Shown in pieces: positions 63,940 through 64,000 of a DNA stretch of 64,000 nucleotides. The stretch is from contig CADEHE010000005.1 of the NCBI GenBank assembly GCA_902826775.1, positions 310,001-374,000 on the forward strand, given 5' to 3'. Position 1 is the stretch's first letter. Every line of letters starts with the position of its first letter. Origin of the DNA: an uncultured Pseudomonadota bacterium. Lineage in GTDB: Bacteria; Pseudomonadota; Gammaproteobacteria; Burkholderiales; JALYOK01. Made by a program: the position numbers and the translations under genes. The notes beneath the pieces were generated by a model, which made no database searches, was not told the DNA's origin, and saw nothing but the letters and a program-made list of their open reading frames with translations.

Positions 63940-64000
63940 TCTGCAGCATCGCAGGCAGGAGTATGCGCTGGCGGCATTTTATCGAAGCTTGAAAACAGCG

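Overview
The window looks like chromosomal DNA of a GC-rich betaproteobacterium, possibly Burkholderiales or a neighbouring order. This is inferred from a fused PabB-PabC protein, a beta-type malate dehydrogenase, a Fur-controlled hemP-tonB-exbB-exbD locus, and intergenic CCCGCNNGCGCGGG-type inverted repeats. No rRNA, tRNA, CRISPR array, phage or complete insertion sequence was recognised. No taxonomic search was possible.

Layout. 1-10 kb is mostly housekeeping: the 3' end of a PolB-like 3'-5' exonuclease, an exported protein with two similar modules, a metallopeptidase/VWA protein, an LplT/Aas-like transporter-acyltransferase fusion, a ChaA-type antiporter, malate dehydrogenase and PabBC. 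At 10.1-11.85 kb a Tat-exported amidohydrolase sits between a near-consensus sigma-70 promoter and a strong terminator.

11.9-24.2 kb is an iron-uptake island. A Fur box overlaps the promoter of hemP, followed by tonB, exbB, exbD, a beheaded AhpC-type peroxiredoxin, two unrecognised small proteins, a frameshifted OmpA-type lipoprotein, a TonB-dependent receptor, a PepSY membrane protein, a second receptor and a PiuC-type dioxygenase. Both receptors carry, between signal peptide and TonB box, a domain that closely resembles pseudoazurin (a cupredoxin) but lacks the copper-binding Cys. This is the most unusual feature of the window. ExbB/ExbD/TonB would energise the two receptors, while PepSY and PiuC proteins are the usual partners of siderophore receptors of this type. 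Four copies of a CAAGCCAG / short hairpin / GCCAGCC unit lie in the spacers of the same island.

24-41 kb is mixed: UspA, nitroreductase, an AhpD-like protein, a free-standing CZB zinc domain, an SDR protein without the catalytic Lys, a molybdopterin oxidoreductase, DusA, an M48 protease, c-di-GMP proteins, a DUF4139 protein, a PhoX-like phosphatase, and a MoxR ATPase with a CoxE-type VWA protein. 44-57 kb and 62-64 kb hold acyl-CoA metabolism: two paralogous acyl-CoA synthetases, thiolase, a FadB/FadJ-type fusion, a thioesterase, SDRs and MDR reductases. A DUF559 gene almost exactly enclosed by inverted repeats lies inside this region. At 58.7-60 kb a DUF3047 lipoprotein gene is split by an in-frame TGA. 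A NarX/NarL-type two-component system is divergent from the last acyl-CoA synthetase.

All assignments rest on reading motifs and remembered family signatures; no database search was run.
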